In this document: piece by piece, positions 1-7,935 of the stretch | How the letters are laid out: the number at the start of each line of letters is the position of its first letter | How positions within the stretch are numbered: the stretch's first letter is position 1 | DNA from: Bacteroidota bacterium | GTDB lineage: Bacteria > Bacteroidota > Bacteroidia > Chitinophagales > Chitinophagaceae | Reading direction: 5' to 3' | Assembly: GCA_026391455.1 (NCBI GenBank) | Contig: JAPLEH010000057.1 | Location: forward strand, 1-33,254 | DNA length: 33,254 bases | Made by a program: the position numbers and the translations under genes | The notes under the pieces: model-generated | What the model saw: only the letters and a program-made list of their open reading frames with translations | Told to the model about the DNA's origin: nothing | The model's database searches: none

Positions 1-170
1 TCCTGATAAAGAGGCTTTTCCTGTGATAACAAAGCCCCTATAATCCTGGTGCAAAAATAACCCGATCTTGAATTACAAAAATTGTCAAAGAACTTTATTT
101 ATCTTTATTTCTTAAGTAAACGGCATTGATTCACCATTGACTGCCTGCCTGCCTCTTCGCGGATTTCTTC

Positions 171-190
171 CCATCCCATGAATGGGATGG
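171..190. repeat. Small perfect hairpin, 8-bp stem
   Basis: The arms CCATCCCA and TGGGATGG pair perfectly around a TGAA loop. There is no T-tract on either side, so it is not an obvious terminator. It resembles the small palindromic elements found elsewhere in this window's intergenic DNA. Confidence 0.5.
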
Positions 191-284
191 CTTGGCATGA
201 ATGATGCTTGAGTCGTTGCCTGATTAAATATTCCTGCTTTGCGAGGTACTAACAGTCTGTCAAACGAACCATTCACCATTCACT

Positions 285-302
285 TCCCGATAGCTATCGG
301 GA
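285..302. repeat. Perfect 18-bp palindrome
   Basis: The palindrome has the arms TCCCGATAG and CTATCGGGA with no loop. A degenerate relative (GATAGTTATCGGGA) occurs near 24793-24806 in another intergenic gap. This suggests a dispersed palindrome family rather than a one-off operator, though an operator role cannot be excluded from sequence alone. Confidence 0.5.
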
Positions 303-320
303 CACCATCCACACTCATCG

Positions 321-357
321 TCTAAAAATAAAAAACACCACCCTTTCGGGCAGTGTT
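321..357 (-). terminator. Rho-independent terminator of the TPR gene
   Basis: Read on the minus strand, AACACTGCCC pairs with GGGTGGTGTT around a GAAA loop: ten pairs, two of them G-T wobbles. A T-rich run (complement of 321-333) follows directly. It lies about 35 bases past the TPR stop codon, as expected for that gene's terminator. Confidence 0.8.
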
Positions 358-390
358 CACTATTATCTATTCGTTTTTAACTCTTAACTA

Positions 391-1455
391 TTACATTCCC
401 GCCATCATCTTTTTCTGTTTCAGGTTGGCTAGGCTGGGGTCCATTTCGATGGCTTTGTCGCACAGCGCAATTCCCTTTTCTGTGTTTTCCTTGCCTCCTT
501 TCTTCTGATAGGCCATGCCGATCATATAGAGGGAGGAGCCGCTTGTTTTGTCGTACTCGAGTACTTTATCCCAATATTCGATAGCCTGATCATATTTGCC
601 TTTGTAGTAATAGGCTTCAGCTACCATATTTAGGATATTCATATCGCTGGGCTTGCGCTTCAATATTTCGTTGAGTATCTCTACACCTTTATCCAGTTCG
701 CCCACATTGAGGTATGCGATACCCAGGTTTTCGAGATAGTCGTTGTCTTTTTTATATCCCTTCTCCCCTGCTTCGAGAATGTATTTCAGCGCATCTTTAT
801 CGGCATTCATGGCGTAGCAGATAAGACCGAGTTCGTAAGTCCAGTAGCTTTGTTTGGGATCGAGTTCGATGGCTTTTTTGAAGTACGGAACGGCCAGTTT
901 GTAGTTCATCATATCGGCATAGCTGCGGGCCACCATGTAGGGAATTTCTGCGTTTGCCGGATCTTCTTTGGCCGCTTCATTCAGGTATTTGATGGCATCG
1001 CCATAGTTCTCCATTTCGTAATTGGCTTTCCCTACATAATACAATACTTTTTCCGCAGGGTCGGCTGCTTTCAGTTTGTCGGCGTACAGTAGTACGTCCT
1101 GGTATTGTTTCAGTTGAAAGGAAAGATTCAGTAATTGCTTGTAATTGGCAGCGTTGGCATCACCCATTTCCACCAGCTTTTTAAACGATTCACGGGCCTG
1201 GGTGTACTTGCGTAAGTCGAAATAGGCCGACGCGAGTTCTGCCACGATAGCCTTATTGTTGGCATCGTATTTTGCTGCTTTTTCAAAATTGCGAAGGGAT
1301 TCCATTCTACGGCCGTTTTGCTTCTCAAGCAGGCCTTTTTGCAGAAAATAATCAGCACTGTCTGTGCCGAAATTGATTGGTGTAACGGCTGCCTGACCTT
1401 GCGCACCAGCCAAGGTGCTCAGCATCAGGCAAATGCCTAAAAATTGTACTCTCAT
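391..1455 (-). CDS. Secreted tetratricopeptide-repeat protein
   Basis: This 354-residue protein has a Sec signal peptide (basic start, hydrophobic residues about 4-18, cleavage near A-Q-G-Q-A, residues 18-22). From about residue 33 to 345 it is a chain of TPR units. The clearest are the unit ending FKKAIELDP near the middle and the C-terminal units around YYYKGKYDQAIEYWDKVLEYD and the final CDKAIEMDPS. TPR arrays are protein-binding scaffolds and have no catalytic residues, so the exact partner cannot be named. The signal peptide places it in the periplasm or at the outer membrane. It is transcribed after glgB with a 114-base gap and is followed by a strong terminator. The ATG at 1455 is chosen because the signal peptide begins there. 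The family assignment is sure; the role is unknown. Confidence 0.85.
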   Translation of the reverse strand: MRVQFLGICLMLSTLAGAQGQAAVTPINFGTDSADYFLQKGLLEKQNGRRMESLRNFEKAAKYDANNKAIVAELASAYFDLRKYTQARESFKKLVEMGDANAANYKQLLNLSFQLKQYQDVLLYADKLKAADPAEKVLYYVGKANYEMENYGDAIKYLNEAAKEDPANAEIPYMVARSYADMMNYKLAVPYFKKAIELDPKQSYWTYELGLICYAMNADKDALKYILEAGEKGYKKDNDYLENLGIAYLNVGELDKGVEILNEILKRKPSDMNILNMVAEAYYYKGKYDQAIEYWDKVLEYDKTSGSSLYMIGMAYQKKGGKENTEKGIALCDKAIEMDPSLANLKQKKMMAGM

Positions 1456-1569
1456 AGGGTCTTTTTTAAGATTGGATTTAAATACCTTCTCATAACTAAG
1501 TTAGTTCAGAGAATTTACTAATAGAGCTGTTAACGTAAAAATGTATCCAAAATTATTCCAAACTGCGTA

Positions 1570-3606
1570 TTATTTCAGAACAATTCCTCCCAAGGCCGGT
1601 AAATTTACGGTCAGTTTGTATTTTTTTTGATCCTTATCAAGAATCTGGCACCTGATTTCGGGGTTATACACATCCCCGGTACCCCAGAAATCACGGCTGT
1701 CGCTGTTGAAAATTTCAGCCTTGTATTTCTTCCCGCTGGTCTCAATTTCCCAATCTGTACGCACCACAGGGGTCATATTCAGAATGATGAGCAGGTCGTC
1801 TGCAGGCTTCTTCCCTTTCCGCTTGTATACCACTACTGATTCCTGCCGGTGATCCAGATCCACCCATTCAAAACCTTCCATGCTGAATTGTTTGACATAC
1901 AGCGCTGGCTCCTTTTTCAGCAGGGCATTCAATGACGTAATACACTCTTTTAGTAAACGGTGACCGTCGAATTGTAACAAGTCCCACTGTAATTCTGATT
2001 TATAATTCCACTCTGCGGTTTGCCCGAACTCCCCACCCATGAACAACAGTTTCGCACCGGGGTGAGTCCACATATATGTATACAGCAGGCGCAGATTGGC
2101 AAATTTCTGCCATTCATCGCCGGGCATTTTATAAAGCATGGGGCTTTTGCCGTGTACCACTTCATCATGACTGAGGGGAAGCATAAAATTCTCATCGTAG
2201 TAATACATCATACTGAAAGAGAATTTATCCTGTTCAAACTGCCTCAATAGCGGGTCAGTCTTGAAATAGTTCAGGGTATCATGCATCCACCCCATCATCC
2301 ATTTCATGCCAAAACCCAGGCCGCCTTCCCAGGTGGGTTTGGAAACCCCGGGCCAGTCAGTGGCTTCTTCTGCGATGGTTTGCACATCAGGAAAATCGCG
2401 GAAAATGGTTTCATTGAGGTCTTTGATGAAAGCAATGGCTTCCAGATTCCCATCTCCCCCCATTTCATTGGGTTCCCATTCGCCTTCTTTGCGGGAGTAA
2501 TTGAGTTTGAGCATGGAGCTAACCGCATCTACGCGTATGCCATCTATATGAAAGAGATCAAACCAGAAGCGGGCGCTGCTGATCAGAAACGATTTTACTT
2601 CCCCTCTTTTGTAGTTGAAGATATAACTGTTCCAGTCCGGATGAAATCCTTTTCGCATATCGGCATACTCATAGGTATGGGTGCCATCGAACATAAAAAG
2701 TCCATGTGCGTCATAGGGAAAATGGGAAGGCACCCAATCGAGTATCACGCCGATCCCTTCCTGATGAAATGCGTCGATGAGACGCATGAGTCCCTGCGGA
2801 TCGCCAAAGCGGGAGGTGGCCGCAAAATAACCGGTGACCTGGTATCCCCAACTGCCATCGAAAGGGTGTTCGGTAAGCGGCATGAATTCCACATGCGTAA
2901 ATCCTGTTTCTTTTACATAGGGTACTAAGCGTTCGCGGATCTCATCGTAGGTATTGTAAGTTTCCTCGTCGTGTTTATCGGGGCGTTGCCAACTGGCCAG
3001 GTGTACTTCATATACACTCCACGGCGCGTTGAGGGCATTTTTCTTTTTCCGGTTTTTCATCCAGGCCGCATCATTCCATTTGTAATACATGTCCCAGGTG
3101 ATACTGGCCGTTTGTGGTCTTTTCTCCCAAAAATTGGCGAAAGGGTCACCTTTATCCAAAGCCCGTTTGGCATAGCCTACGATATGGTATTTGTAAGCTT
3201 CCCCAAGGTTGATACCCGGAATGAATCCTTCCCATATTCCGCTTTTATCCCAACGCGGAAAGAGTTCATACTGGTGATTGGTCCAATCGTTGAAATTTCC
3301 TTTTACCGATACCGAAGTGGCATTGGGCGCCCATACACAGAAATACATGCCCCACACTTCGTTGACTTGAATAGAATGTGATCCGAATAATTTGTATAAC
3401 TGATAATGTGTGCCGGCCTGGTAATTACTTACGTCTGCATCACTCAGCAATGAATAATTCCAAACTGGCTGTGTGGTGTCTATGAAATTATTTTCCTCGT
3501 AAACTGCAGATGCGGGCAGGTTGTCTGACAAAGATGATTGCTCAGGGGCAACGGTTTCCTCATTTTCTGCATTCTCTTGTAAGTGCTTTTCCTTATTGCC
3601 TTCCAT
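1570..3606 (-). CDS. glgB: 1,4-alpha-glucan branching enzyme
   Basis: GlgB cuts alpha-1,4 glucan chains and re-attaches the piece by an alpha-1,6 bond, making the branches of glycogen in the cytoplasm. The 678-residue protein has an acidic, probably disordered N-terminal extension (1-50), a CBM48 domain (about 75-150, with FCVWAPNATSVSVKGNFNDW) and a GH13 barrel with all four signatures. These are DWVPSHF (290-296), RVDAV (358-362, nucleophile D360), AEE (412-414, acid/base E413) and SHDE (479-482). The stretch SRKEGEWEPNEMGG after the nucleophile is diagnostic of GlgB rather than other amylases. It is shorter than two-N-domain GlgBs such as that of E. coli, having only one N-terminal carbohydrate module. 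It is separated from glgA and glgC by about 7.8 kb but belongs to the same pathway. The divergent neighbour at 3716 shares a 109-base promoter region. Confidence 0.95.
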   Translation of the reverse strand: MEGNKEKHLQENAENEETVAPEQSSLSDNLPASAVYEENNFIDTTQPVWNYSLLSDADVSNYQAGTHYQLYKLFGSHSIQVNEVWGMYFCVWAPNATSVSVKGNFNDWTNHQYELFPRWDKSGIWEGFIPGINLGEAYKYHIVGYAKRALDKGDPFANFWEKRPQTASITWDMYYKWNDAAWMKNRKKKNALNAPWSVYEVHLASWQRPDKHDEETYNTYDEIRERLVPYVKETGFTHVEFMPLTEHPFDGSWGYQVTGYFAATSRFGDPQGLMRLIDAFHQEGIGVILDWVPSHFPYDAHGLFMFDGTHTYEYADMRKGFHPDWNSYIFNYKRGEVKSFLISSARFWFDLFHIDGIRVDAVSSMLKLNYSRKEGEWEPNEMGGDGNLEAIAFIKDLNETIFRDFPDVQTIAEEATDWPGVSKPTWEGGLGFGMKWMMGWMHDTLNYFKTDPLLRQFEQDKFSFSMMYYYDENFMLPLSHDEVVHGKSPMLYKMPGDEWQKFANLRLLYTYMWTHPGAKLLFMGGEFGQTAEWNYKSELQWDLLQFDGHRLLKECITSLNALLKKEPALYVKQFSMEGFEWVDLDHRQESVVVYKRKGKKPADDLLIILNMTPVVRTDWEIETSGKKYKAEIFNSDSRDFWGTGDVYNPEIRCQILDKDQKKYKLTVNLPALGGIVLK

Positions 3607-3715
3607 GCCGTGTTAGTTTTGTCTTAAAATTACATGAATGGTAACGCAATGACCCGGTTTTTCAAAAGAAAATCTTCAATTTAGCCGTTGTAAACTAACC
3701 AACCTGTTCCCAGCC

Positions 3716-6475
3716 ATGATTAAAACTGTTTTTCTCTCATTTGTGCTACTTCTGGTAGCATTTCCCCTGTTTGCTCAAAAAGCTACTATTTCAGGTACTG
3801 TTACTGATACAGCAGAAAAAAAGAACCTATCGCTGGCTTCAGTCACCCTCCTTCGAAAAGCCGATTCCACATTGGTTAGTTTTACCCGAGCCGGTGTTAA
3901 TGGAAAATTCCAGTTGCCCCAGGCGGATACCGGCAAATATGTTATTCTGATCACCTATCCACGATTCGCCGATTATATGGACGATGTGCAGGTGCAGGGA
4001 AATACTGATCTGGGCAATATATTGATGACCATGAAGAGTAAACTGCTGGATGAAGTGGTATTAAAAACAGTAGCAGCGATCCGTATCAAAGGCGATACCA
4101 CCGAGTTTGTGGCCGACAGTTTCAAAGTAAAGGAAGGCGCCACGGTGGAAGACCTGCTGAAACGGCTTCCCGGATTTTCGGTTAATGCAAAGGGTGAGAT
4201 CGTGGCACAGGGTAAGCGGGTGGATAAAGTGCTGGTAGATGGTGAAGAATTCTTCGGAGATGATCCCACTATGGCCACGCAGAATATTTCGGCCAAAGCC
4301 GTGGATAAAGTGCAGGTATTTGAAACCAAGACTGAACAGCAGAAACTAACCGGCATGTCCACGGGCAGCGAAGGGAAAACTGTAAATATTAAACTAAAGG
4401 AGAACGCGAAAAAAGGCGCTTTCGGCAAACTATACGCCGGCACTGATTTCAATAAATTCATTGACAGCAAAGCGCTTTATAACAAGTTTGTAGGTAAGAA
4501 AAAGATATCCACTTATGTTACCCGCACCAATGTAAATGCGGGAAGCCTTAACTGGGAAGACCGGCAAAAACTGGGCATTGAAAACGATTATGAATATGAT
4601 GAATTGAGTGGCTATTATTTCAGTTTTGGAGGCAATGATGAGTTCAACGACTGGAATCTCCGGGGCTTACCGGATGCGTGGACCGCCGGTGCGCTATACA
4701 GCGATAAATGGAAAGAGGATAAAAACAACTTGAATCTATCTTACCGTTACAACCGCCTTCGCACCACCAATACCGGCACCCTGCTTACGCAAAATATTTT
4801 GCCCGGAGGGCTTACCTATTCTAACCGCTATACCGGAAAGAATGCCCTGAATCAGCAACATGCGGGCAATTTCAAATACGAATGGAAAATTGATTCACTC
4901 GCTTCCATCAAGCTCACTTCGGTTAATACGTATAAAACCAGTGATGTGAATGGTTATAACAATGGTGAATTCATCGGTACCAGCCTGGATACCGTGAACC
5001 AGAGTTTCAATACGTACGACAATCAGACCCGCCGAACGCAAACAGACAACCAGCTTACGTACAAACAACTTTTCAAAAAGAAAAACAGGCAATGGCTCAC
5101 CGTATTGCGTTATGGCATTATTGATGATGATAACAGCGGCCTCAATAATACCCTGATCCGGTATTATAAAAACGGGCTGTTTGATTATGCCGATACCCTT
5201 GACCAGCAGAAAAACTTCACGGGCAGGTCCATTTCCATGGGAGTAAAGTCAACCTTTAGTGAACCGATTTCTGACAAGTGGATGTTATTGCTGGATTATG
5301 CATACAATAAAAACCATTCCACTTCGCTCCGTAATACACTCGAAAAAAGTTTTAATGGCAAATACGAAGTATTGGTACCCGAGTTCAGCAACAACTTTGA
5401 AATGAAAGCCTTTTCGCACAGTGGTAATGCCCTGCTGCGGTATATGGGTACGAAGATAAAAGCGGGTATTGGTTCGGGCATATCAGCCATCAAACTGGGG
5501 CTCGACAACTTGGATAATGTCAGCACCAGTACCTATAATTTTCTGAATTTTACACCGCAGGCACAAATTACCTTCACCCCAAAAACACAAACGAATATCG
5601 GGTTCAATTACCGCGGTACCACCCGTCAACCTACGATCAACCAGTTGCAGCCTTTGCGCGACAACACCGATCCGCTGAATGAATACAAGGGTAATCCTGA
5701 TCTGAAAGTGGGGTTCAATCATGGCTTTTCCCTCTATTTCAACCAGTATAAAGTATTGAAGCAACAGGGCATCTGGGCAAATTTCAATTATAATTTACAG
5801 GACAATGCCATTACCCAAAATAATACCATAGATACATCAACCGGTAAGCGTACCTATTTCCCGGTGAATGTAAATGGTAACCGTAGTTGGAATTTGTGGA
5901 CCAATTTCAACAGAGGCTTTGGTGAGAAGAAGCCCTATTTCGGCATCAGTATCAATGGCAATGGAAACCGTTTTGTGAATTTTGTGAACGGAGAAAGAGT
6001 AACTACCATATCGTCTATGTTTACACTGGAAGTGAACGTGGGACTCGACATTACCGACAAACTCAGTTTCAATATGGAGCCTTATATCGGTTACAACAAA
6101 ACGAAGACCACACTTAAGAGTGCGATTGATAATAATTACTTTACCTATGGGGTACGTACCAATGGCAACGTGAACCTTCCCTGGAAGATGGAACTCAGCA
6201 CCGATGTAAATGCCGATCTCCGAAGCAGAATCAATGCCTTTGCCACTAATACCAACCTGGTGGTGTGGAACGCGGGATTATCTAAAAAATTCCTGAAGAA
6301 AGATTCCGGTAAGATCAGCTTTACCGTGAATGACATACTGAATGACAATAAAGGATTTACCCGTACCATCAATAGCACATTCATTTCAGATGACCGGTTT
6401 CAGCGTATCAGCCGTTACTTTCTGCTTCGCTTCGAATGGTCATTTAATCAATCACCCGGAGGAGATACAAAATGA
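3716..6475 (+). CDS. TonB-receptor-like outer-membrane beta-barrel protein
   Basis: The protein has 919 residues. A signal peptide (1-20, ending FPLFAQ) leads into a carboxypeptidase-regulatory-like beta-sandwich (about 22-105). A plug-like domain follows (about 112-215, with ATVEDLLKRLPGF, VDGEEFFGDDP and AVDKVQVFE), then a long beta-barrel rich in aromatic and Asn/Thr residues to the C-terminal Phe-containing strand. This is the Bacteroidetes 'outer membrane beta-barrel family' related to TonB-dependent receptors. I see no clear TonB box. Its stop codon overlaps the start of the GLPGLI gene by four bases (ATGA), so the two are translationally coupled and probably work together at the outer membrane. 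The substrate is unknown. Nothing in the sequence ties it to the flanking glycogen genes except position. Confidence 0.88.
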   Translation: MIKTVFLSFVLLLVAFPLFAQKATISGTVTDTAEKKNLSLASVTLLRKADSTLVSFTRAGVNGKFQLPQADTGKYVILITYPRFADYMDDVQVQGNTDLGNILMTMKSKLLDEVVLKTVAAIRIKGDTTEFVADSFKVKEGATVEDLLKRLPGFSVNAKGEIVAQGKRVDKVLVDGEEFFGDDPTMATQNISAKAVDKVQVFETKTEQQKLTGMSTGSEGKTVNIKLKENAKKGAFGKLYAGTDFNKFIDSKALYNKFVGKKKISTYVTRTNVNAGSLNWEDRQKLGIENDYEYDELSGYYFSFGGNDEFNDWNLRGLPDAWTAGALYSDKWKEDKNNLNLSYRYNRLRTTNTGTLLTQNILPGGLTYSNRYTGKNALNQQHAGNFKYEWKIDSLASIKLTSVNTYKTSDVNGYNNGEFIGTSLDTVNQSFNTYDNQTRRTQTDNQLTYKQLFKKKNRQWLTVLRYGIIDDDNSGLNNTLIRYYKNGLFDYADTLDQQKNFTGRSISMGVKSTFSEPISDKWMLLLDYAYNKNHSTSLRNTLEKSFNGKYEVLVPEFSNNFEMKAFSHSGNALLRYMGTKIKAGIGSGISAIKLGLDNLDNVSTSTYNFLNFTPQAQITFTPKTQTNIGFNYRGTTRQPTINQLQPLRDNTDPLNEYKGNPDLKVGFNHGFSLYFNQYKVLKQQGIWANFNYNLQDNAITQNNTIDTSTGKRTYFPVNVNGNRSWNLWTNFNRGFGEKKPYFGISINGNGNRFVNFVNGERVTTISSMFTLEVNVGLDITDKLSFNMEPYIGYNKTKTTLKSAIDNNYFTYGVRTNGNVNLPWKMELSTDVNADLRSRINAFATNTNLVVWNAGLSKKFLKKDSGKISFTVNDILNDNKGFTRTINSTFISDDRFQRISRYFLLRFEWSFNQSPGGDTK
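6458..6471 (+). promoter_or_regulatory. Strong Shine-Dalgarno sequence for the GLPGLI gene
   Basis: GGAGGAG (6458-6464) lies seven bases before the ATG at 6472, inside the last codons of the barrel gene. Most starts in this window have no such sequence, as is usual in Bacteroidetes. This one therefore stands out and supports translational re-initiation at the ATGA overlap. It could be a coincidence of the Gly-Gly codons it encodes. Confidence 0.5.
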
Positions 6476-7218
6476 AAAAACTAATTATAATAGCCCTTGC
6501 ATTTATCCTGGGCCTGCAGGCAGCCAATGCACAAGCGCGTTTTTTCCCCACCATCAAAGTGGAATTTGAAAAAACCACCAGTGTGCGTCAACTCATCAAA
6601 GAATTGTGGGAAGACCAAAGCTGGTTTGAACAAAACAAAGACCGGTACCCCGTGAGCATGTTGAGTTATTATGAATTCACAGGAGACACAAGCCGCTCCC
6701 TGTATAAACCTGGCAAAGAGGTGCCGCTAGACCCCAGGATGTGGTGGCGCCCTGTGGCGGATAAAAATGTGGTGTATACTGATTTTCAAAAGGGGATTAC
6801 CATTGCACAAAAACCGGTATTTGAAGAAACTTTCCTGATGGAGGACAGCCTCCTGGAGATCAAATGGAAAATAACCAACGATATCCGAACCATAGCCGGG
6901 TACGATTGCCGGAAAGCTATCGGGCTGATCAATGACTCTATTACGGTATTTGCATTTTATTCCGACGAATTGATGGTGAGCGGTGGTCCCGAAGGTATTC
7001 AGGGACTTCCGGGTATGATACTCGGAATGGGTATACCCCGTTTACATGCCACCTGGTTTGCTACTAAAGTGGAAGTGTTTGATGTAAATATGAGCAAGGT
7101 AACTCCGGCCACAAAGGGAAAGAAAGTGACCCGGACAACGATCTCGTCCCAGTTGGAAAAAGTGATGAAAGAATGGGGTACGTATGGGAGTAAGCTGATT
7201 GTGAATTTTTTGATTTGA
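6472..7218 (+). CDS. GLPGLI family secreted protein
   Basis: The protein has 248 residues with a clear signal peptide (1-20, ending AANA|QA). The family hallmark is at 171-183 as GGPEGIQGLPGMI, a slight variant of the name-giving GLPGLI. Upstream lies the usual TIAGYDCRKA segment (141-149), followed by conserved beta-strand-rich sequence. GLPGLI proteins are confined largely to Bacteroidetes, are exported, and typically sit next to a TonB-receptor-like barrel, exactly as here. No enzymatic activity is established for the family. It overlaps the barrel gene by four bases and ends 54 bases from the convergent gene at 7273, with no convincing terminator between them. The family call is firm; the function is unknown. 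Confidence 0.9.
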   Translation: MKKLIIIALAFILGLQAANAQARFFPTIKVEFEKTTSVRQLIKELWEDQSWFEQNKDRYPVSMLSYYEFTGDTSRSLYKPGKEVPLDPRMWWRPVADKNVVYTDFQKGITIAQKPVFEETFLMEDSLLEIKWKITNDIRTIAGYDCRKAIGLINDSITVFAFYSDELMVSGGPEGIQGLPGMILGMGIPRLHATWFATKVEVFDVNMSKVTPATKGKKVTRTTISSQLEKVMKEWGTYGSKLIVNFLI

Positions 7219-7272
7219 TTACGAAATATCAATCAGCGAATTCTTTATAATCGGATAAAAAAACGCAATACG

Positions 7273-7935
7273 TCAATCCAGGAGTATGATGATTCTGTCC
7301 CAACGTTTCCATCCATTACCTGTTAAGGTATAAATGGATAATTCACCATATTTCATGATTGGCTCTGCCTGATAAAAGATAAAGGCGATCGTATTATTTC
7401 GTATCAGAACAGGCTCCATAATCTGCACCCGGGGTATTGAAACTCCAAGATCTTCATCCGGGATTCTTTTATAAAAAACAAATTTTCTGTTCAGCTTGCA
7501 GGATGCTTCTTTTGCGTCTTTCCAAACAAATGTTCGATGGGCAACAATACTATCGAGTTCCTTTCGATCTGTATCGGTCATAAACAAGGTATCAAATCCG
7601 AACTTACCATTCAATGGAGTCTGTCTCACAAAATAGGGCTTTGCAAGTCCCTCCCGGATCGTTTTTAGTGATCGTTGGTCAAGACTAGCTTTCAATCTGA
7701 TGGTAAACCGGCTGTCAATATCTATGACAAACTCTGATAAATCTACTGCATCCATTACTTTACGGGTTACTGCAGCAGTATCGCACTGGCCAAATGCATT
7801 GCCAGATATAAAAAGAAAAAGTATAATGTGTATAAAAAAACAGGCCTTCCCTTTATCTGAGGAGAGTATATTCCGTTTTTCAATTGCATGGAAAGGATAA
7901 AAACTATTTGGCAACAATTCATCGAAGCAACTCAT
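7273..7935 (-). CDS. Hypothetical exported protein
   Basis: I do not recognise the family. The ATG at 7935 gives 220 residues; a GTG nine bases further upstream is also possible. A long N-region of about 35 residues precedes a hydrophobic segment (ACFFIHIILFLFISGNAFGQ), which looks like a signal peptide. The real start may therefore be an internal non-ATG codon such as TTG near 7914-7917. The mature part is mixed alpha/beta with many charged residues and no motif I can name. The start overlaps the end of the GH13 gene by 17 bases, so it is the third gene of the MFS-GH13 unit and probably co-transcribed. This hints at, but does not prove, a role in the cell envelope alongside alpha-glucan use. 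Confidence 0.65.
   Translation of the reverse strand: MSCFDELLPNSFYPFHAIEKRNILSSDKGKACFFIHIILFLFISGNAFGQCDTAAVTRKVMDAVDLSEFVIDIDSRFTIRLKASLDQRSLKTIREGLAKPYFVRQTPLNGKFGFDTLFMTDTDRKELDSIVAHRTFVWKDAKEASCKLNRKFVFYKRIPDEDLGVSIPRVQIMEPVLIRNNTIAFIFYQAEPIMKYGELSIYTLTGNGWKRWDRIIILLD

Larger units (their letters stand above)
1..320. other. Gene-free stretch with two small palindromes
   Basis: I see no supportable coding region here on either strand. The stretch is AT-rich at the left. It contains an 8-bp hairpin at 171-190 (CCATCCCA/TGGGATGG around a TGAA loop) and a perfect 18-bp palindrome at 285-302 (TCCCGATA arms). It also has a short GCCT word run near 142-153. It lies downstream of the minus-strand TPR gene, beyond that gene's terminator, so it probably separates transcription units. 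A gene starting or ending just left of the window cannot be excluded. Confidence 0.6.

Noticed and set aside
2281-2928. 215-codon plus-strand open frame inside glgB
   Set aside because: It lies opposite conserved catalytic regions of GlgB and has no homology-like motif, so it is an antisense shadow.
3614-3621. Bacteroidetes -7 promoter element TAGTTTTG for the barrel gene
   Set aside because: The match to TAnnTTTG is perfect, but there is no good -33 TTTG at the right distance and it lies near the divergent glgB start, so chance is likely in AT-rich DNA.
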